DNA of 64,000 bases from Flavobacterium sp. LHD-80 (GTDB lineage: Bacteria; Bacteroidota; Bacteroidia; Flavobacteriales; Flavobacteriaceae). Position 1 is the stretch's first letter. Every line of letters starts with the position of its first letter. This document shows positions 15,824 through 24,746 of the stretch, in pieces. Below the pieces are notes generated by a model. That model had not been told where the DNA came from. It was given only the letters and a program-made list of their open reading frames with translations, and searched no databases. The translations under genes and the position numbers were made by a program. Location of the stretch: the NCBI RefSeq assembly GCF_030929605.1, contig NZ_JAVFVS010000004.1, positions 248,001 through 312,000 of the forward strand. The letters run 5' to 3'.

Positions 15824-17173
15824 ATGAAAAAGTTTCTCAAAGTATTGGCGCTTGTTTTGGTTCTTGCTTTCTTGTATTTCGGATTTACAACGTATCCGAA
15901 ATTGGATTTGATTTCCGGTTTTTCTGCTAAAAGTGTCGCATCTGGACATTTTATGGATCATCGATCACTGGATTTAATCCAAAAAACTGATAATGATATT
16001 CATTTATTAGATCTTGCGACAAACTCTATTGATGATGCGGGAAAATTTGCGACATCGGCAGTTTACGGTTTGAAAGAGAGAAAAGCGATTTACAGAGATG
16101 GTTTGGGTGCTTTATTAATTAATGACGATTATGATATTTCGAAACCGTATTTGCTTCCAAAAAGAACAAAATTGGTTAATAATCTTCCTTTTCCATATGG
16201 AAATAACGAACCAAAAGATACCGCTTTCGCGAATGTGGATTACGCAAAACTAAAAAAAGCAATTGATGACTCATTTGATAAAGATGGCGGAAAAGCAAAA
16301 CGCACGCGCGCCGTTGTCGTTTTATACAAAGACAAATTAATCGGCGAAAAATATGATACGGGATTCAATAAAGACAGTAAAATTCTGGGTTGGTCGATGA
16401 CAAAAAGTATCACCAGTTCGGCCTTTGGCGTTTTAGCGAAACAAGGAAAAATTGATATTAATAAACCCGCGCCAATCAAAGAATGGCAAAATGACGAACG
16501 CAAAAATATTACTGTGAATGATTTGCTTCACATGAATTCTGGTTTAGAATGGGAAGAAAACTACAGCACAATTTGTGATGCGACTCAAATGCTTTTTCAG
16601 TCTGAAGATATGGGAAAAGTGCAAATGGACAAACCAGCAAAATATAAACCAAACACACATTGGTATTATTCGTCAGGAACGACAAACTTATTATCGAGAA
16701 TTTTGAGAGGTCAATTTAAAACCCAACAAGAATATCTTGATTTTTGGTACAGCGCTGTAATCGACAAAATCGGAATGAACTCGATGATTGTCGAACAAGA
16801 TATGTCAGGAACTTTCGTAGGTTCATCTTACGGATGGGCTACACCAAGAGATTGGTCAAAATTTGGATTATTGTATCTTCATAAAGGAAACTGGAATGGC
16901 GAACAAATTTTAGATGAAAGCTGGGTAAAATACACAGCAACACCAACCAATACTTCTGAGGGAAAATATGGAGCGCAATTTTGGCTAAACGCAGGAGGAA
17001 AATTTCCTGATGTTCCTCGTGATATGTTTTATTGCAGTGGTTACCAAGGTCAAATGGTGGCGATTATTCCGTCTTTGGATATGGTAATAGTGAGAATGGG
17101 AGTGAAGGAAGAAGAACCTGGATTTGATTTTAATGGGTTTTTGAAAGAAGTTATTGCTTCTGTTGGGAAGTAG
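15824..17173 (+). CDS. Serine hydrolase, class C beta-lactamase family
   Basis: 449 residues, with an N-terminal membrane anchor or signal (LKVLALVLVLAFLYFGF). The beta-lactamase-like domain has the catalytic SxxK in GWSMTKSITS (near residue 190) and a second-motif Tyr in WYYSSGTTN (near 286). Such enzymes include D-aminopeptidases, esterases and penicillin-binding-like hydrolases; a substrate cannot be assigned. It lies on the opposite strand within the suf cluster, between sufD and sufS, and converges with sufD. Its end is followed by a palindrome. No link with Fe-S biogenesis is evident. Confidence 0.9.
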   Translation: MKKFLKVLALVLVLAFLYFGFTTYPKLDLISGFSAKSVASGHFMDHRSLDLIQKTDNDIHLLDLATNSIDDAGKFATSAVYGLKERKAIYRDGLGALLINDDYDISKPYLLPKRTKLVNNLPFPYGNNEPKDTAFANVDYAKLKKAIDDSFDKDGGKAKRTRAVVVLYKDKLIGEKYDTGFNKDSKILGWSMTKSITSSAFGVLAKQGKIDINKPAPIKEWQNDERKNITVNDLLHMNSGLEWEENYSTICDATQMLFQSEDMGKVQMDKPAKYKPNTHWYYSSGTTNLLSRILRGQFKTQQEYLDFWYSAVIDKIGMNSMIVEQDMSGTFVGSSYGWATPRDWSKFGLLYLHKGNWNGEQILDESWVKYTATPTNTSEGKYGAQFWLNAGGKFPDVPRDMFYCSGYQGQMVAIIPSLDMVIVRMGVKEEEPGFDFNGFLKEVIASVGK

Positions 17174-17175
17174 AC

Positions 17176-17274
17176 TTAACCGCAAAGAACGCAAGGTATA
17201 AAAGCGCAAAGTTCGCAAAGCTTATATAAAAACTTTGCGAACCTTGCGTAATTCTTTGCGCTCTTTGCGGTTAA
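17176..17274. repeat. Palindromic element between convergent genes
   Basis: TTAACCGCAAAGAACG (17176-17191) pairs with CGCTCTTTGCGGTTAA (17259-17274), one mismatch, with inner 'gcgcaaagttcgcaaag' and its near complement. Same family as 10704-10846. It separates the serine hydrolase (plus) and sufD (minus), and may act as a two-way terminator. Confidence 0.75.
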
Positions 17275-17279
17275 ATCAT

Positions 17280-18596
17280 CTACAAATCAAATCCTAAATT
17301 CACACCCAATTTCATGGCAATGATTTTAGTAATTCTTTGTTTTAATTCCGGTATTTTAATGCTTTCGATAACAGCATTTGAGAATGCGTACATCAATAAA
17401 GCTTTAGCTTCTTTTTGAGGAATACCACGAGACTGCATGTAGAACATTGCTGTTTCATCCAATTGTCCAACTGTACAACCGTGAGAACATTTTACGTCAT
17501 CAGCAAAAATCTCTAATTGTGGTTTTGCATTGATTGTAGCTTTGTCACTCAATAAAATATTGTTGCTTTTTTGGAAAGCATTTGTTTTTTGAGCTTCTTT
17601 TTCTACCAAAACTTTTCCGTTGAAAACTCCAGTTGAGCGATCAGAAAAAATTCCTTTATAATCCTGGAAACTTTCGCAGTTTGGTGTTGCGTGGTTTACC
17701 AAAGTATAATGATCAACGTGTTGTTTATCATTCAAAATTGAAATTCCGTTTAACGTACTTGTCAATCTTTCTCCGAAATGGTAAAAGTTTAAGTTGTTAC
17801 GAGTTAAATTTCCACCAAAAGAGAAAGTGTGTACATAAGCATGACTTTCCTGTTGTTGCGAAACGTAAGTGTTGTCAATTAAATTGGCTTCACTATTGTC
17901 GTTTTGAATTTTGTAGTAATCAACAATGGCACGTTTTTGAGCAAAAATCTCTGTAACCGAATTGGTTAAAACCGGATTTTCATTCAAACTTTGGTGACGC
18001 TCAATAATCTGAACATGTGAATTTTCGCCCACAATAACCAAATTTCTTGGCTGAACCATTAAAGCCGATTCGTTTCCAGTTGAGAAATACATAATCTCGA
18101 TTGGTTTGTCAGCCACTTTTTTCTTCGGAATATTGATAAATGCACCTTCCATTGCAAAAGCAGTATTCAATGAAGTCAAACTGTCATCTTTACTTGCAAT
18201 TTGGTTGAAATACGTATCAATAACCATTTTATATTTTGGTTTGGTCAATGCCGATGACATCAAACAAACATCGATTCCGTCATGCGTTGTAGAAGACAAA
18301 TGCGAACTGAAAACACCGTCGATAAATACTAATTTGTAAGTATCAATTTCGTGTAAAAAGTATTTTTTTACCTGATTAAATTCGATTGCATTTTCCTGCT
18401 TTGGAAAAACCGTAAAGTCATTTTTTAAGATGGCATTTAGCGATGTATATTTCCAAGCTTCTTCTTTTTTGGTTGGGAAACCTTTATTTTCGAAGTTTTT
18501 TAAAGCATTTGTGCGTATGTCATGTAAATCTGAATGTACATCGACACGCTCTTCAAAAGCCATAAAAGACGATACTAATTTTTCTTTTAAATCCAT
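17280..18596 (-). CDS. sufD: SufD, Fe-S cluster scaffold subunit
   Basis: 438-residue SufB/SufD-family protein, partner of SufB and SufC in the SufBCD scaffold. The C-terminal region has IFADDVKCSHGCTVGQLDETAMFYMQSRGI, where the conserved Cys and His near residue 370 are involved in cluster assembly in studied SufD proteins. N-terminal helices contain TKKEEAWKYTSL, also typical. It follows sufC but with a four-helix-bundle gene and repeats inserted in between. Confidence 0.95.
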   Translation of the reverse strand: MDLKEKLVSSFMAFEERVDVHSDLHDIRTNALKNFENKGFPTKKEEAWKYTSLNAILKNDFTVFPKQENAIEFNQVKKYFLHEIDTYKLVFIDGVFSSHLSSTTHDGIDVCLMSSALTKPKYKMVIDTYFNQIASKDDSLTSLNTAFAMEGAFINIPKKKVADKPIEIMYFSTGNESALMVQPRNLVIVGENSHVQIIERHQSLNENPVLTNSVTEIFAQKRAIVDYYKIQNDNSEANLIDNTYVSQQQESHAYVHTFSFGGNLTRNNLNFYHFGERLTSTLNGISILNDKQHVDHYTLVNHATPNCESFQDYKGIFSDRSTGVFNGKVLVEKEAQKTNAFQKSNNILLSDKATINAKPQLEIFADDVKCSHGCTVGQLDETAMFYMQSRGIPQKEAKALLMYAFSNAVIESIKIPELKQRITKIIAMKLGVNLGFDL

Positions 18597-18634
18597 TGTT
18601 CTTTTGTTTCCTTCGGTGTTTCAGGTTTCAAGTT

Positions 18635-18676
18635 TCAGGTTGCCTGTTGGAACTTAATTCCTTTGAAATCCATTTT
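18635..18676 (-). pseudogene. Fossil 3' end of a second four-helix-bundle gene
   Basis: Read on the minus strand this short stretch encodes KMDFKGIKFQQAT and a stop, matching the last residues KDFKGNKFH of the intact gene beginning just upstream (18703-19092). At DNA level 'ttcctttgaaatc' is repeated at 18658 and, as 'tccctttgaaatc', at 18717. It suggests an earlier or tandem copy of the cassette of which only the tail remains. Confidence 0.55.
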
Positions 18677-18702
18677 GTTTCAGGTTTTTGTTTCATGTTT
18701 TT
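18674..18702. repeat. Left flank repeat of the four-helix-bundle cassette
   Basis: 'tttgtttcagg' with '(g)tttcatgttttt' is the approximate complement of the 19151-19174 repeat on the other side of the gene. Further 'tttcaggtttcaag' copies lie at 18619-18640. Confidence 0.65.
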
Positions 18703-19092
18703 CTAATGAAACTTATTCCCTTTGAAATCTTTTTTATTTAAGTAAGTGATAAAGTTTTTTATTTTACCGCTTAAATTTTCATAATCCTTTTTTAAAGCTT
18801 CGAATTTCTCTTCTGAAATATATTCAAAATCAAAAACGCGATATAGCTGAGATCTTGTTTCTCCGGCGGAACCTTTTGCGATAGATAAAAATTGTCGAAA
18901 CTCTAAATTTCCATCTCTTTCAAAACCTTCTGCAATATTGTCCATTACAGAACCCGAAGAATCTTTTATTTGATTTTTGAATCTGAGATCTGATCTTAAG
19001 TCTGTATGAACTGCAATGAGATGAATTTCTTTTGCTAATCGTCGAGCTTCTTTCCAGATTTCTAAATCCTCAAATCGAGTTATTGTAGCCAT
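18703..19092 (-). CDS. Four-helix bundle protein (23S rRNA intervening-sequence family)
   Basis: 129 residues, cytoplasmic. [17 protein letters not shown] at the N-terminus and [39 protein letters not shown] in the middle are the hallmark of the S23 / 23S rRNA-IVP four-helix-bundle family. Its molecular role is unknown; members often occur inside rRNA intervening sequences or among intergenic repeats. Here it is placed inside the suf operon between sufC and sufD, bracketed by 'gtttcaggtttcatg'-type repeats in inverted orientation, so it looks like an inserted cassette rather than a suf gene. Confidence 0.93.
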   Translation of the reverse strand: MATITRFEDLEIWKEARRLAKEIHLIAVHTDLRSDLRFKNQIKDSSGSVMDNIAEGFERDGNLEFRQFLSIAKGSAGETRSQLYRVFDFEYISEEKFEALKKDYENLSGKIKNFITYLNKKDFKGNKFH

Positions 19093-19150
19093 AATTCCTG
19101 TTTAATAATTTTAAGTTTAAACTTACAAAATGTAAATTAACTTGAAACTA

Positions 19151-19174
19151 AAAAAACATGAAACCTGAAACAAA
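19151..19174. repeat. Right flank repeat of the four-helix-bundle cassette
   Basis: 'aaaaaacatgaaacctgaaa' followed by 'caaa'; inverted relative to 18674-18702. It ends three bases before the sufC stop codon. Confidence 0.65.
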
Positions 19175-19176
19175 TT

Positions 19177-19923
19177 TTAGTTCTCTGCTTTGATCCAGTC
19201 GTATCCTTTTTCTTCTAGCTCGTATGCCAATTCTTTTCCGCCAGATTTTACGATTCTTCCGTTGTAAAGAACGTGAACGAAATCAGGAACGATATAATCT
19301 AACAAACGTTGGTAATGCGTGATAACGATAATAGCGTTTTTGTCGCTTTTTAATTTGTTCACTCCGTTAGCCACAATTCTTAAAGCGTCGATATCAAGAC
19401 CAGAATCTGTTTCGTCAAGGATTGCTAATTTTGGCTCTAACATTGCCATTTGGAAAATTTCGTTTCTTTTTTTCTCTCCTCCGGAAAAACCTTCATTTAA
19501 AGAACGAGATAAAAATTTACGGTCAATTTCTAATAATTCCGATTTCTCACGAATTACTTTCAACATTTCGTTTGCCGGCATTTCTTCTTGTCCGTTTGCT
19601 TTACGAGTTTCGTTGATCGCCGTTTTCATAAAGTTAGTTACGCTAACTCCAGGAATTTCTACAGGATATTGAAACGAAAGAAAAACACCTTTATGCGCTC
19701 TTTCTTCAGGAGCTAAATCAGCAAGATCTTCTCCGTCAAGAATTACCTCTCCATCTGTAACTTCGTAGTTTTCGTTTCCTGCGATAACAGCAGAAAGTGT
19801 ACTTTTTCCAGAACCGTTTGGTCCCATGATAGCGTGTACTTCGCCAGCTTTAACTTCTATATTAATTCCTTTCAGGATTTCTTTATCACCAATTGAGGCG
19901 TGAAGGTTTTTTATTGATAACAT
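19177..19923 (-). CDS. sufC: SufC, ABC-type ATPase of the SUF system
   Basis: 248-residue cytoplasmic ATPase that drives the SufBCD scaffold. Walker A is GPNGSGKST (near residue 35), the ABC signature is LNEGFSGGEKKRNEI (near 143), and Walker B is LAILDETDSGLDIDAL (near 165), followed by the H-loop ITHYQR. The SufC-type ISxxP/Y spacing and length are normal. Lies downstream of sufB and a flavodoxin-like gene. Confidence 0.97.
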   Translation of the reverse strand: MLSIKNLHASIGDKEILKGINIEVKAGEVHAIMGPNGSGKSTLSAVIAGNENYEVTDGEVILDGEDLADLAPEERAHKGVFLSFQYPVEIPGVSVTNFMKTAINETRKANGQEEMPANEMLKVIREKSELLEIDRKFLSRSLNEGFSGGEKKRNEIFQMAMLEPKLAILDETDSGLDIDALRIVANGVNKLKSDKNAIIVITHYQRLLDYIVPDFVHVLYNGRIVKSGGKELAYELEEKGYDWIKAEN

Positions 19924-19934
19924 TGTTTTTTATT

Positions 19935-20423
19935 TTATATAAATGTCAATTCTATTTTTGTTTGTTGGTTTAGGATGTTGGCATTAAAATGCGCATGTCC
20001 TAAATATTCCATGCCTAAATAATCGGCTGATTTTTGAAACGGGATGTAAAAACTATCTTCGATTTCATTATCGTGTGAATTTGTAATCACTCCAATTTTC
20101 TTTCCTCTTAGTTTTCTTCCGGTTTCTTTTTCAATTCGGATCAAATCTGAAATCCTATCGAAAAAGACCTTCATAATACCGCTCATATTGTACCAATAAA
20201 CCGGCGTTGCAAAAAGTAAAGTGTCATATTCTTCCAATATTCTTCTTATTAAAGGAAGAAAATCATCGTCTATATTTTTGCTTTCGTAATCGTAATACGA
20301 AATATTGTAATCACTTAGATTCACTACATCGATGTGATGCTCCTTAGAAATTTCATCCACAATTTTAGTTGTGTTTCCGTTTTTTCTTGAAGAACCTAAA
20401 ATGATGACTTTTTTATTTTCCAT
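19935..20423 (-). CDS. NADPH-dependent FMN reductase / flavodoxin-like protein
   Basis: 162 residues. VIILGSSRKNGNTTKIVDEI at the N-terminus is the phosphate-binding loop of flavodoxin-like reductases, and LLFATPVYWYNMSGIMKVFFDRI near residue 77 is the flavin-side motif. Starts at ATG 20423; a TTG six bases further upstream is also possible. Sits between sufB (7-base gap) and sufC (11-base gap), so it is part of the suf transcript. A flavin reductase supplying electrons or reduced iron for Fe-S assembly would fit, but that role is inferred from location. Confidence 0.9.
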   Translation of the reverse strand: MENKKVIILGSSRKNGNTTKIVDEISKEHHIDVVNLSDYNISYYDYESKNIDDDFLPLIRRILEEYDTLLFATPVYWYNMSGIMKVFFDRISDLIRIEKETGRKLRGKKIGVITNSHDNEIEDSFYIPFQKSADYLGMEYLGHAHFNANILNQQTKIELTFI

Positions 20424-20430
20424 CGTCAAA

Positions 20431-21879
20431 TTATCCTACAGAACCTTCTAAAGAAATCTCTAATAATTTTTGAGCTTCAACAGCAAATTCCATTGGCAAT
20501 TTGTTCAATACATCTTTACTGAAACCGTTTACAATTAAGGCAATCGCTTTTTCAGTCGGGATACCTCTTTGGTTGCAATAAAAAACTTGGTCTTCTCCAA
20601 TTTTACTTGTAGTTGCTTCGTGCTCAATTTTAGCCGATGGATTTTTACTTTCAATATAAGGGAAAGTATGCGCACCACAATTGTTACCCATTAATAATGA
20701 ATCACATTGCGAAAAGTTTCTTGCATTCTCTGCTCTTGGCGAGATTTGCACTAAACCACGGTAACTGTTTTGTGATTTTCCAGCCGAAATACCTTTAGAA
20801 ATAATAGTCGATTTAGTGTTTTTACCTAAATGGATCATTTTAGTTCCCGTATCAGCTTGCTGGTAATTATTGGTTACAGCGATTGAATAGAATTCTCCAA
20901 CCGAATTATCTCCTTTAAGTACACAAGAAGGATATTTCCAAGTTACTGCAGAACCAGTTTCAACTTGTGTCCAAGAAATTTTAGCGTTTGTTTCGCATAA
21001 ACCTCTTTTCGTTACAAAGTTGAAAACTCCACCTTTTCCTTCTTTGTTTCCAGGGAACCAGTTTTGAACGGTAGAATATTTAATTTCAGCATCATCCAAA
21101 GCGATCAATTCAACCACAGCAGCGTGTAATTGGTTTTCATCACGGCTTGGTGCTGTACACCCTTCAAGGTAAGAAACGTAACTTCCTTCATCTGCAATTA
21201 CCAAAGTTCTTTCGAATTGTCCAGTTCCTGCTTGATTGATTCTGAAATAAGTTGAAAGTTCCATTGGGCATTTAACGCCTTTTGGAATATAACAGAAACT
21301 TCCATCAGAGAAAACGGCTGAGTTTAACGCTGCATAGAAATTGTCTTTTTGAGGTACAACAGTTCCTAAATATTTTTTTACTAATTCAGGATGTTCTTTG
21401 ATAGCTTCAGAAATTGGACAAAAAATAATTCCTTTTTCTGCCAATGTTTTCTTGAAAGTTGTAGCTACAGAAACAGAATCGACCACAATATCCATAGCGA
21501 CATTGTTCATCATTTTTTGTTCATCAACAGAAATTCCAAGTTTTTTGTACATTTCTAACAATTCCGGATCTACATCATCCAAAGTTTTATTAGGATCTAC
21601 TTGTTTTGGAGCTGAATAATAAGAAATCGCCTGAAAGTCTGGTTTTTCGTAACGAACATTTGCCCATTCTGGCTCGATCATTTCTTTCCAGGCACGGAAA
21701 GCCTCGATGCGCCATTCGGTCATCCATTCAGGTTCTTCTTTTTTAAGAGAAATAGCTCTCACGATATCTTCGTTTAAGCCAATAGGAAACGTCTCAGATT
21801 CTATATTGGTGTAAAATCCGTATTCGTATTCTTTAGTTTCGAGTTCGATTTTTAAATCGTCTTCTGTGTATTTGCTCAT
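20431..21879 (-). CDS. sufB: SufB, Fe-S cluster scaffold subunit
   Basis: 482-residue SufB, the usual length. SufB carries the nascent cluster with SufC and SufD. The sequence has the long conserved stretches [20 protein letters not shown] (near residue 287) and [19 protein letters not shown], plus [44 protein letters not shown] in the C-terminal third with the Cys and His/Glu residues conserved in SufB. It follows sufA, separated by a small palindrome. Confidence 0.97.
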   Translation of the reverse strand: MSKYTEDDLKIELETKEYEYGFYTNIESETFPIGLNEDIVRAISLKKEEPEWMTEWRIEAFRAWKEMIEPEWANVRYEKPDFQAISYYSAPKQVDPNKTLDDVDPELLEMYKKLGISVDEQKMMNNVAMDIVVDSVSVATTFKKTLAEKGIIFCPISEAIKEHPELVKKYLGTVVPQKDNFYAALNSAVFSDGSFCYIPKGVKCPMELSTYFRINQAGTGQFERTLVIADEGSYVSYLEGCTAPSRDENQLHAAVVELIALDDAEIKYSTVQNWFPGNKEGKGGVFNFVTKRGLCETNAKISWTQVETGSAVTWKYPSCVLKGDNSVGEFYSIAVTNNYQQADTGTKMIHLGKNTKSTIISKGISAGKSQNSYRGLVQISPRAENARNFSQCDSLLMGNNCGAHTFPYIESKNPSAKIEHEATTSKIGEDQVFYCNQRGIPTEKAIALIVNGFSKDVLNKLPMEFAVEAQKLLEISLEGSVG

Positions 21880-21905
21880 TATTTTTTTATTGTCTAAGTA
21901 GTTTT

Positions 21906-21953
21906 AAAGTCCAAAGTTTGAAGTCAATTTAGTCTTTATGACTTTACGACTTT
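21906..21953. repeat. Short palindromic repeat between sufA and sufB
   Basis: AAAGTC (21906-21911) faces two GACTTT copies (21940-21945, 21948-21953), with further 'aagtc' and 'gact' units around. A low-complexity dyad that could form a hairpin in the sufA-sufB spacer. Confidence 0.45.
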
Positions 21954-21963
21954 CGGCTTTTGA

Positions 21964-22293
21964 CTAAAGAGAGAATGATTCTCCGCATCCGCAAGTTCTG
22001 CTTGCATTTGGATTGTTGAAAACAAATCCTTTTCCGTTTAATCCGCCTGAAAATTCAAGAATTGTTCCGGCTAAATAAAGGAATGATTTTTTTTCAACTG
22101 CTATTTGGATATCATTATCTACGAAAATTTTGTCATCATCTCCTTTGGTTTTGTCAAATTTTAAATCGTATGACAAACCAGAGCATCCGCCACTTTTCAC
22201 TCCAACACGTACGTAATCGTGAGCGGCATCAAAACCATCGTCTGTCATCAAATCGATGATTTTCTTTTTGGCTGTATCAGAAACTTTTATCAT
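21964..22293 (-). CDS. sufA: A-type Fe-S carrier (SufA/IscA/HesB family)
   Basis: 109-residue HesB/IscA-type carrier that takes clusters from SufBCD to apo-proteins. The three conserved cysteines are in VGVKSGGCSGLSYDLKF (near residue 37) and SRTCGCGESF at the C-terminus. First gene of the suf run on the minus strand, with the TATCTTTG box about 110 bases upstream. IscA versus SufA cannot be told apart from sequence alone; the operon context favours SufA. Confidence 0.93.
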   Translation of the reverse strand: MIKVSDTAKKKIIDLMTDDGFDAAHDYVRVGVKSGGCSGLSYDLKFDKTKGDDDKIFVDNDIQIAVEKKSFLYLAGTILEFSGGLNGKGFVFNNPNASRTCGCGESFSL

Positions 22294-22401
22294 TGTTTTT
22301 ATGGTATTTATCTTTTCAACATTCCTTTAATATTTATTAAAAAGTAATTAAATTATTACATTTTAAAGTGCTGTCTGTCAATGTTGAAATGAAATTGTCT
22401 G

Positions 22402-22409
22402 CAAAGATA
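22402..22409 (-). promoter_or_regulatory. Candidate -7 box (TATCTTTG) for the suf operon
   Basis: Minus-strand TATCTTTG matches TAnnTTTG, 109 bases upstream of the sufA ATG. The region at the -33 distance lacks a perfect TTG. Confidence 0.45.
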
Positions 22410-22610
22410 CGACTTAAAAACCTTTTTCCATAACGGTTCACATTATTATAACAAATGTTAAAATAGATAGAAGTTATTTTGTTGCTTAAAAATCTTTTAG
22501 AATGGTGCGTTTTTTTAGGAAATAAAAAGAAACTTACAAAAAATTAATTCGCTTGTTATCAAATCATTAAAAACACTATAAAAGAGTTAAAATCCCGTAG
22601 TTTTACCTGC

Positions 22611-22638
22611 TTGTAGTTTTAAATTTGTATTATTTTTG
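22611..22638 (+). promoter_or_regulatory. Bacteroidota-type promoter
   Basis: TTG (22611-22613), 17-base spacer, TATTTTTG (22631-22638), 20 bases before the ATG at 22658. Confidence 0.6.
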
Positions 22639-22657
22639 CAGAAAATTATGAGTAATT

Positions 22658-23578
22658 ATGAAAAAAAATTACAAAGATAGCTGGATCAAAGCACTTTTTG
22701 CAGTAATTTTTATTTTTGGCGTTGGAGCGACCTACTTGATTTTTAGCAACGAGCCAAATGACGTGATTGATCAGTCTTCTGCCTCCAAATTAGAAATCGT
22801 TGACCCTGTTTCAGAGTCAATTGATCAGGAAAATATATTAGATTCTTTGAATAATTTGAAATTAGCTTATGATGTTGCTATTTTCGAAAAAACAGCGCTT
22901 TCTCAAGAGTTGGAATTAGAAAAAAAGAATATTGAAAATTTGATGGAAATCATTAAAGCTTCTAAAAATCCATCGGGCGAACAGATTAAAATTTATCGAA
23001 AACAGCTTTCAGATCTGAAAGTTACATTAGACACGAAAATAGCTGAGATTAAAAAATTAAAATCCCAGAATAAAAATCTGTTAAATGAAATTGAAAGCCA
23101 AAATGTTGTCATGTACAAGCAAAAGGCCGAAAATGATACATTAATATCAAAACAGAGAAAACTGGAATCTACCCTAAAAGATGCTTCAAGACTTTCTTTG
23201 GGGAATTTTAAAGTGACGGCTCTAAACGAAAAAAGTTCTGGAAAAGAGCAAGAAACTACAAAAGCAAAAAATACAGATAAACTCAAAATTAGTTTTTCTG
23301 TTAACGGAAATTCGGCTGCAAAAACAGGAAAAAGAGTCTATTACGTTCAGGTTTTAGATCAAAAAAATACGGTGTTAGGAGAGAACAGGCTAATCGAATT
23401 TGGCAATGACAAGGCGTTAGTTTACAGCTTTTTAGTTGGGGTTGATTATCAAGGCAAAATGGCCAATGTTTATGGTGTTTTAAATGATGAATTAGCGAAG
23501 TTCAAAAAAGGAACATATTTTGTCAACTTCTTCGACAAACAAGAAATAATGGGCAGTTCTTCGATTACTTTAGAATAG
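22658..23578 (+). CDS. Membrane-anchored coiled-coil protein of unknown function
   Basis: 306 residues. One transmembrane segment near the N-terminus (ALFAVIFIFGVGATYLIF, residues about 12-30) anchors it in the inner membrane. Residues about 62-180 are strongly heptad-like and charged, with leucine and asparagine (SQELELEKKNIENLMEII; KIAEIKKLKSQNKNLLNEI), so a long coiled coil. A C-terminal globular domain of about 100 residues (ISFSVNGNSAAKTGKRVYYV...) ends in the short hydrophobic tail SSSITLE. Such architecture resembles bacterial scaffold or chromosome-partition-type proteins, but I cannot assign one. Divergent from the suf operon. Confidence 0.75.
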   Translation: MKKNYKDSWIKALFAVIFIFGVGATYLIFSNEPNDVIDQSSASKLEIVDPVSESIDQENILDSLNNLKLAYDVAIFEKTALSQELELEKKNIENLMEIIKASKNPSGEQIKIYRKQLSDLKVTLDTKIAEIKKLKSQNKNLLNEIESQNVVMYKQKAENDTLISKQRKLESTLKDASRLSLGNFKVTALNEKSSGKEQETTKAKNTDKLKISFSVNGNSAAKTGKRVYYVQVLDQKNTVLGENRLIEFGNDKALVYSFLVGVDYQGKMANVYGVLNDELAKFKKGTYFVNFFDKQEIMGSSSITLE

Positions 23579-23629
23579 TTTTTGCAAAAGTTTTAAAAAG
23601 AATTTTTAGTTTAAAGCAGCAGGAATTGC

Positions 23630-23637
23630 TAGCTTTG
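23630..23637 (+). promoter_or_regulatory. Candidate -7 box (TAGCTTTG) for the MBL-fold gene
   Basis: TAGCTTTG matches TAnnTTTG, 24 bases before the ATG at 23662; the -33 TTG is not clear. Confidence 0.4.
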
Positions 23638-23661
23638 TTTCTTTACTAGAAATTATTTTTT

Positions 23662-24519
23662 ATGAAACTTTACCCAATAGAATCTGGAAATTTTAAGTTA
23701 GATGGTGGCGCAATGTTTGGCGTTGTTCCTAAAACAATCTGGAACAAAACCAATCCTGCCGATGCTAATAATTTAATTGATATTGCAGCGCGTTGTCTTC
23801 TGATTGAAGATGAAAACCGCTTGATTTTGATTGATACCGGAATGGGAGACAAGCAATCAGAGAAATTTTTTGGTTATTATTCACTTTGGGGTTCGCATTC
23901 TATCGATAAATCATTGGCAAAGTATGGTTTTCACCGAGATGATATAACTGATGTTTTTATGACGCATCTGCATTTTGATCATTGTGGAGGAAGTGTTCAA
24001 TGGAACTCAGATAAAACGGGTTATGAACCCGCTTTTAAAAATGCAAAATTCTGGACGAATGAAAATCATTGGGAATGGGCAACAAAACCAAATCCAAGAG
24101 AAAAAGCTTCTTTTTTAGCAGAAAATATTTTGCCGATGCAGGAAAGCGGACAATTGAATTTTGTTGAAAGGCCAGGAAATGGTTTTGGTTTTTCGAATGA
24201 ACTTGGTTTTGATATTTTTTATGTTGATGGCCATACCGAAAAACAAATGATTCCGCATATTAAATATAAAGGCAAAACAATTGTCTTTTGTGCTGATTTA
24301 TTGGCGACAGCCGGACATATTCCGCTTCCGTATGTAATGGGTTATGACACACGACCATTATTAACAATGCCTGAAAAAGCAAAACTACTGAACTCGGCGG
24401 CTGATCAGAATTATTATTTATTTTTAGAACATGATGCTCATAACCAAATTATAACGGTTGAGCACACAGAAAAAGGAGTTCGTTTGAAAGAAGTATATAC
24501 TTGCGAAGATATTTTTTAA
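23662..24519 (+). CDS. MBL-fold metallo-hydrolase (lactonase-like)
   Basis: 285 residues, cytoplasmic. The metal-binding motif THLHFDHCGG (near residue 104) is HxHxDH, and further ligands are DGHTEKQM (His, near 193), ADLLATAGHIPLP (Asp, near 213) and a C-terminal LEHDAHNQI (His). This resembles the N-acyl homoserine lactonase and related beta-lactamase-fold hydrolases, but the true substrate is uncertain. A stem-loop terminator follows. Confidence 0.88.
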   Translation: MKLYPIESGNFKLDGGAMFGVVPKTIWNKTNPADANNLIDIAARCLLIEDENRLILIDTGMGDKQSEKFFGYYSLWGSHSIDKSLAKYGFHRDDITDVFMTHLHFDHCGGSVQWNSDKTGYEPAFKNAKFWTNENHWEWATKPNPREKASFLAENILPMQESGQLNFVERPGNGFGFSNELGFDIFYVDGHTEKQMIPHIKYKGKTIVFCADLLATAGHIPLPYVMGYDTRPLLTMPEKAKLLNSAADQNYYLFLEHDAHNQIITVEHTEKGVRLKEVYTCEDIF

Positions 24520-24535
24520 ACTATTTTATAAAAGT

Positions 24536-24576
24536 AAAACTCCTGCTTTTTGAATCGAAAGAGCAGGAGTTTTTTA
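24536..24576 (+). terminator. Terminator after the MBL-fold gene
   Basis: AAAACTCCTGCT (24536-24547) pairs with AGCAGGAGTTTT (24562-24573), followed by a T tract. Confidence 0.85.
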
Positions 24577-24746
24577 TTGTTTTTTAACTAAGAAAAGTCT
24601 GTAGCGACATAGCTCCATAGTAAGTTATTTTTGGTTAATTTTTGAATATGGTTTTAGCAAGGTAAATTCTTACAAGTGTCATTGCCTCAAAGTTTTAGTA
24701 TGTGTGAAATTTAACACAATATTCTTCAATTGATAGTCATATAAAG

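Larger units (their letters stand above)
22294..22657. other. Divergent intergenic region between sufA and the coiled-coil gene
   Basis: 364 bases with no gene. It holds two opposing promoter candidates (22402-22409 on minus for suf, 22611-22638 on plus). The rest is AT-rich with no further structure that I can support; no Fur- or IscR-type site is obvious. Confidence 0.6.

Noticed and set aside
17176..17274. tRNA or riboswitch from the CGCAAAG hairpin
   Set aside because: It is a simple inverted repeat without a tRNA cloverleaf or known aptamer core.
22294..22657. Fur- or IscR-type operator before sufA
   Set aside because: No dyad close to known Fur or IscR sites was found; only promoter-like boxes are supportable.
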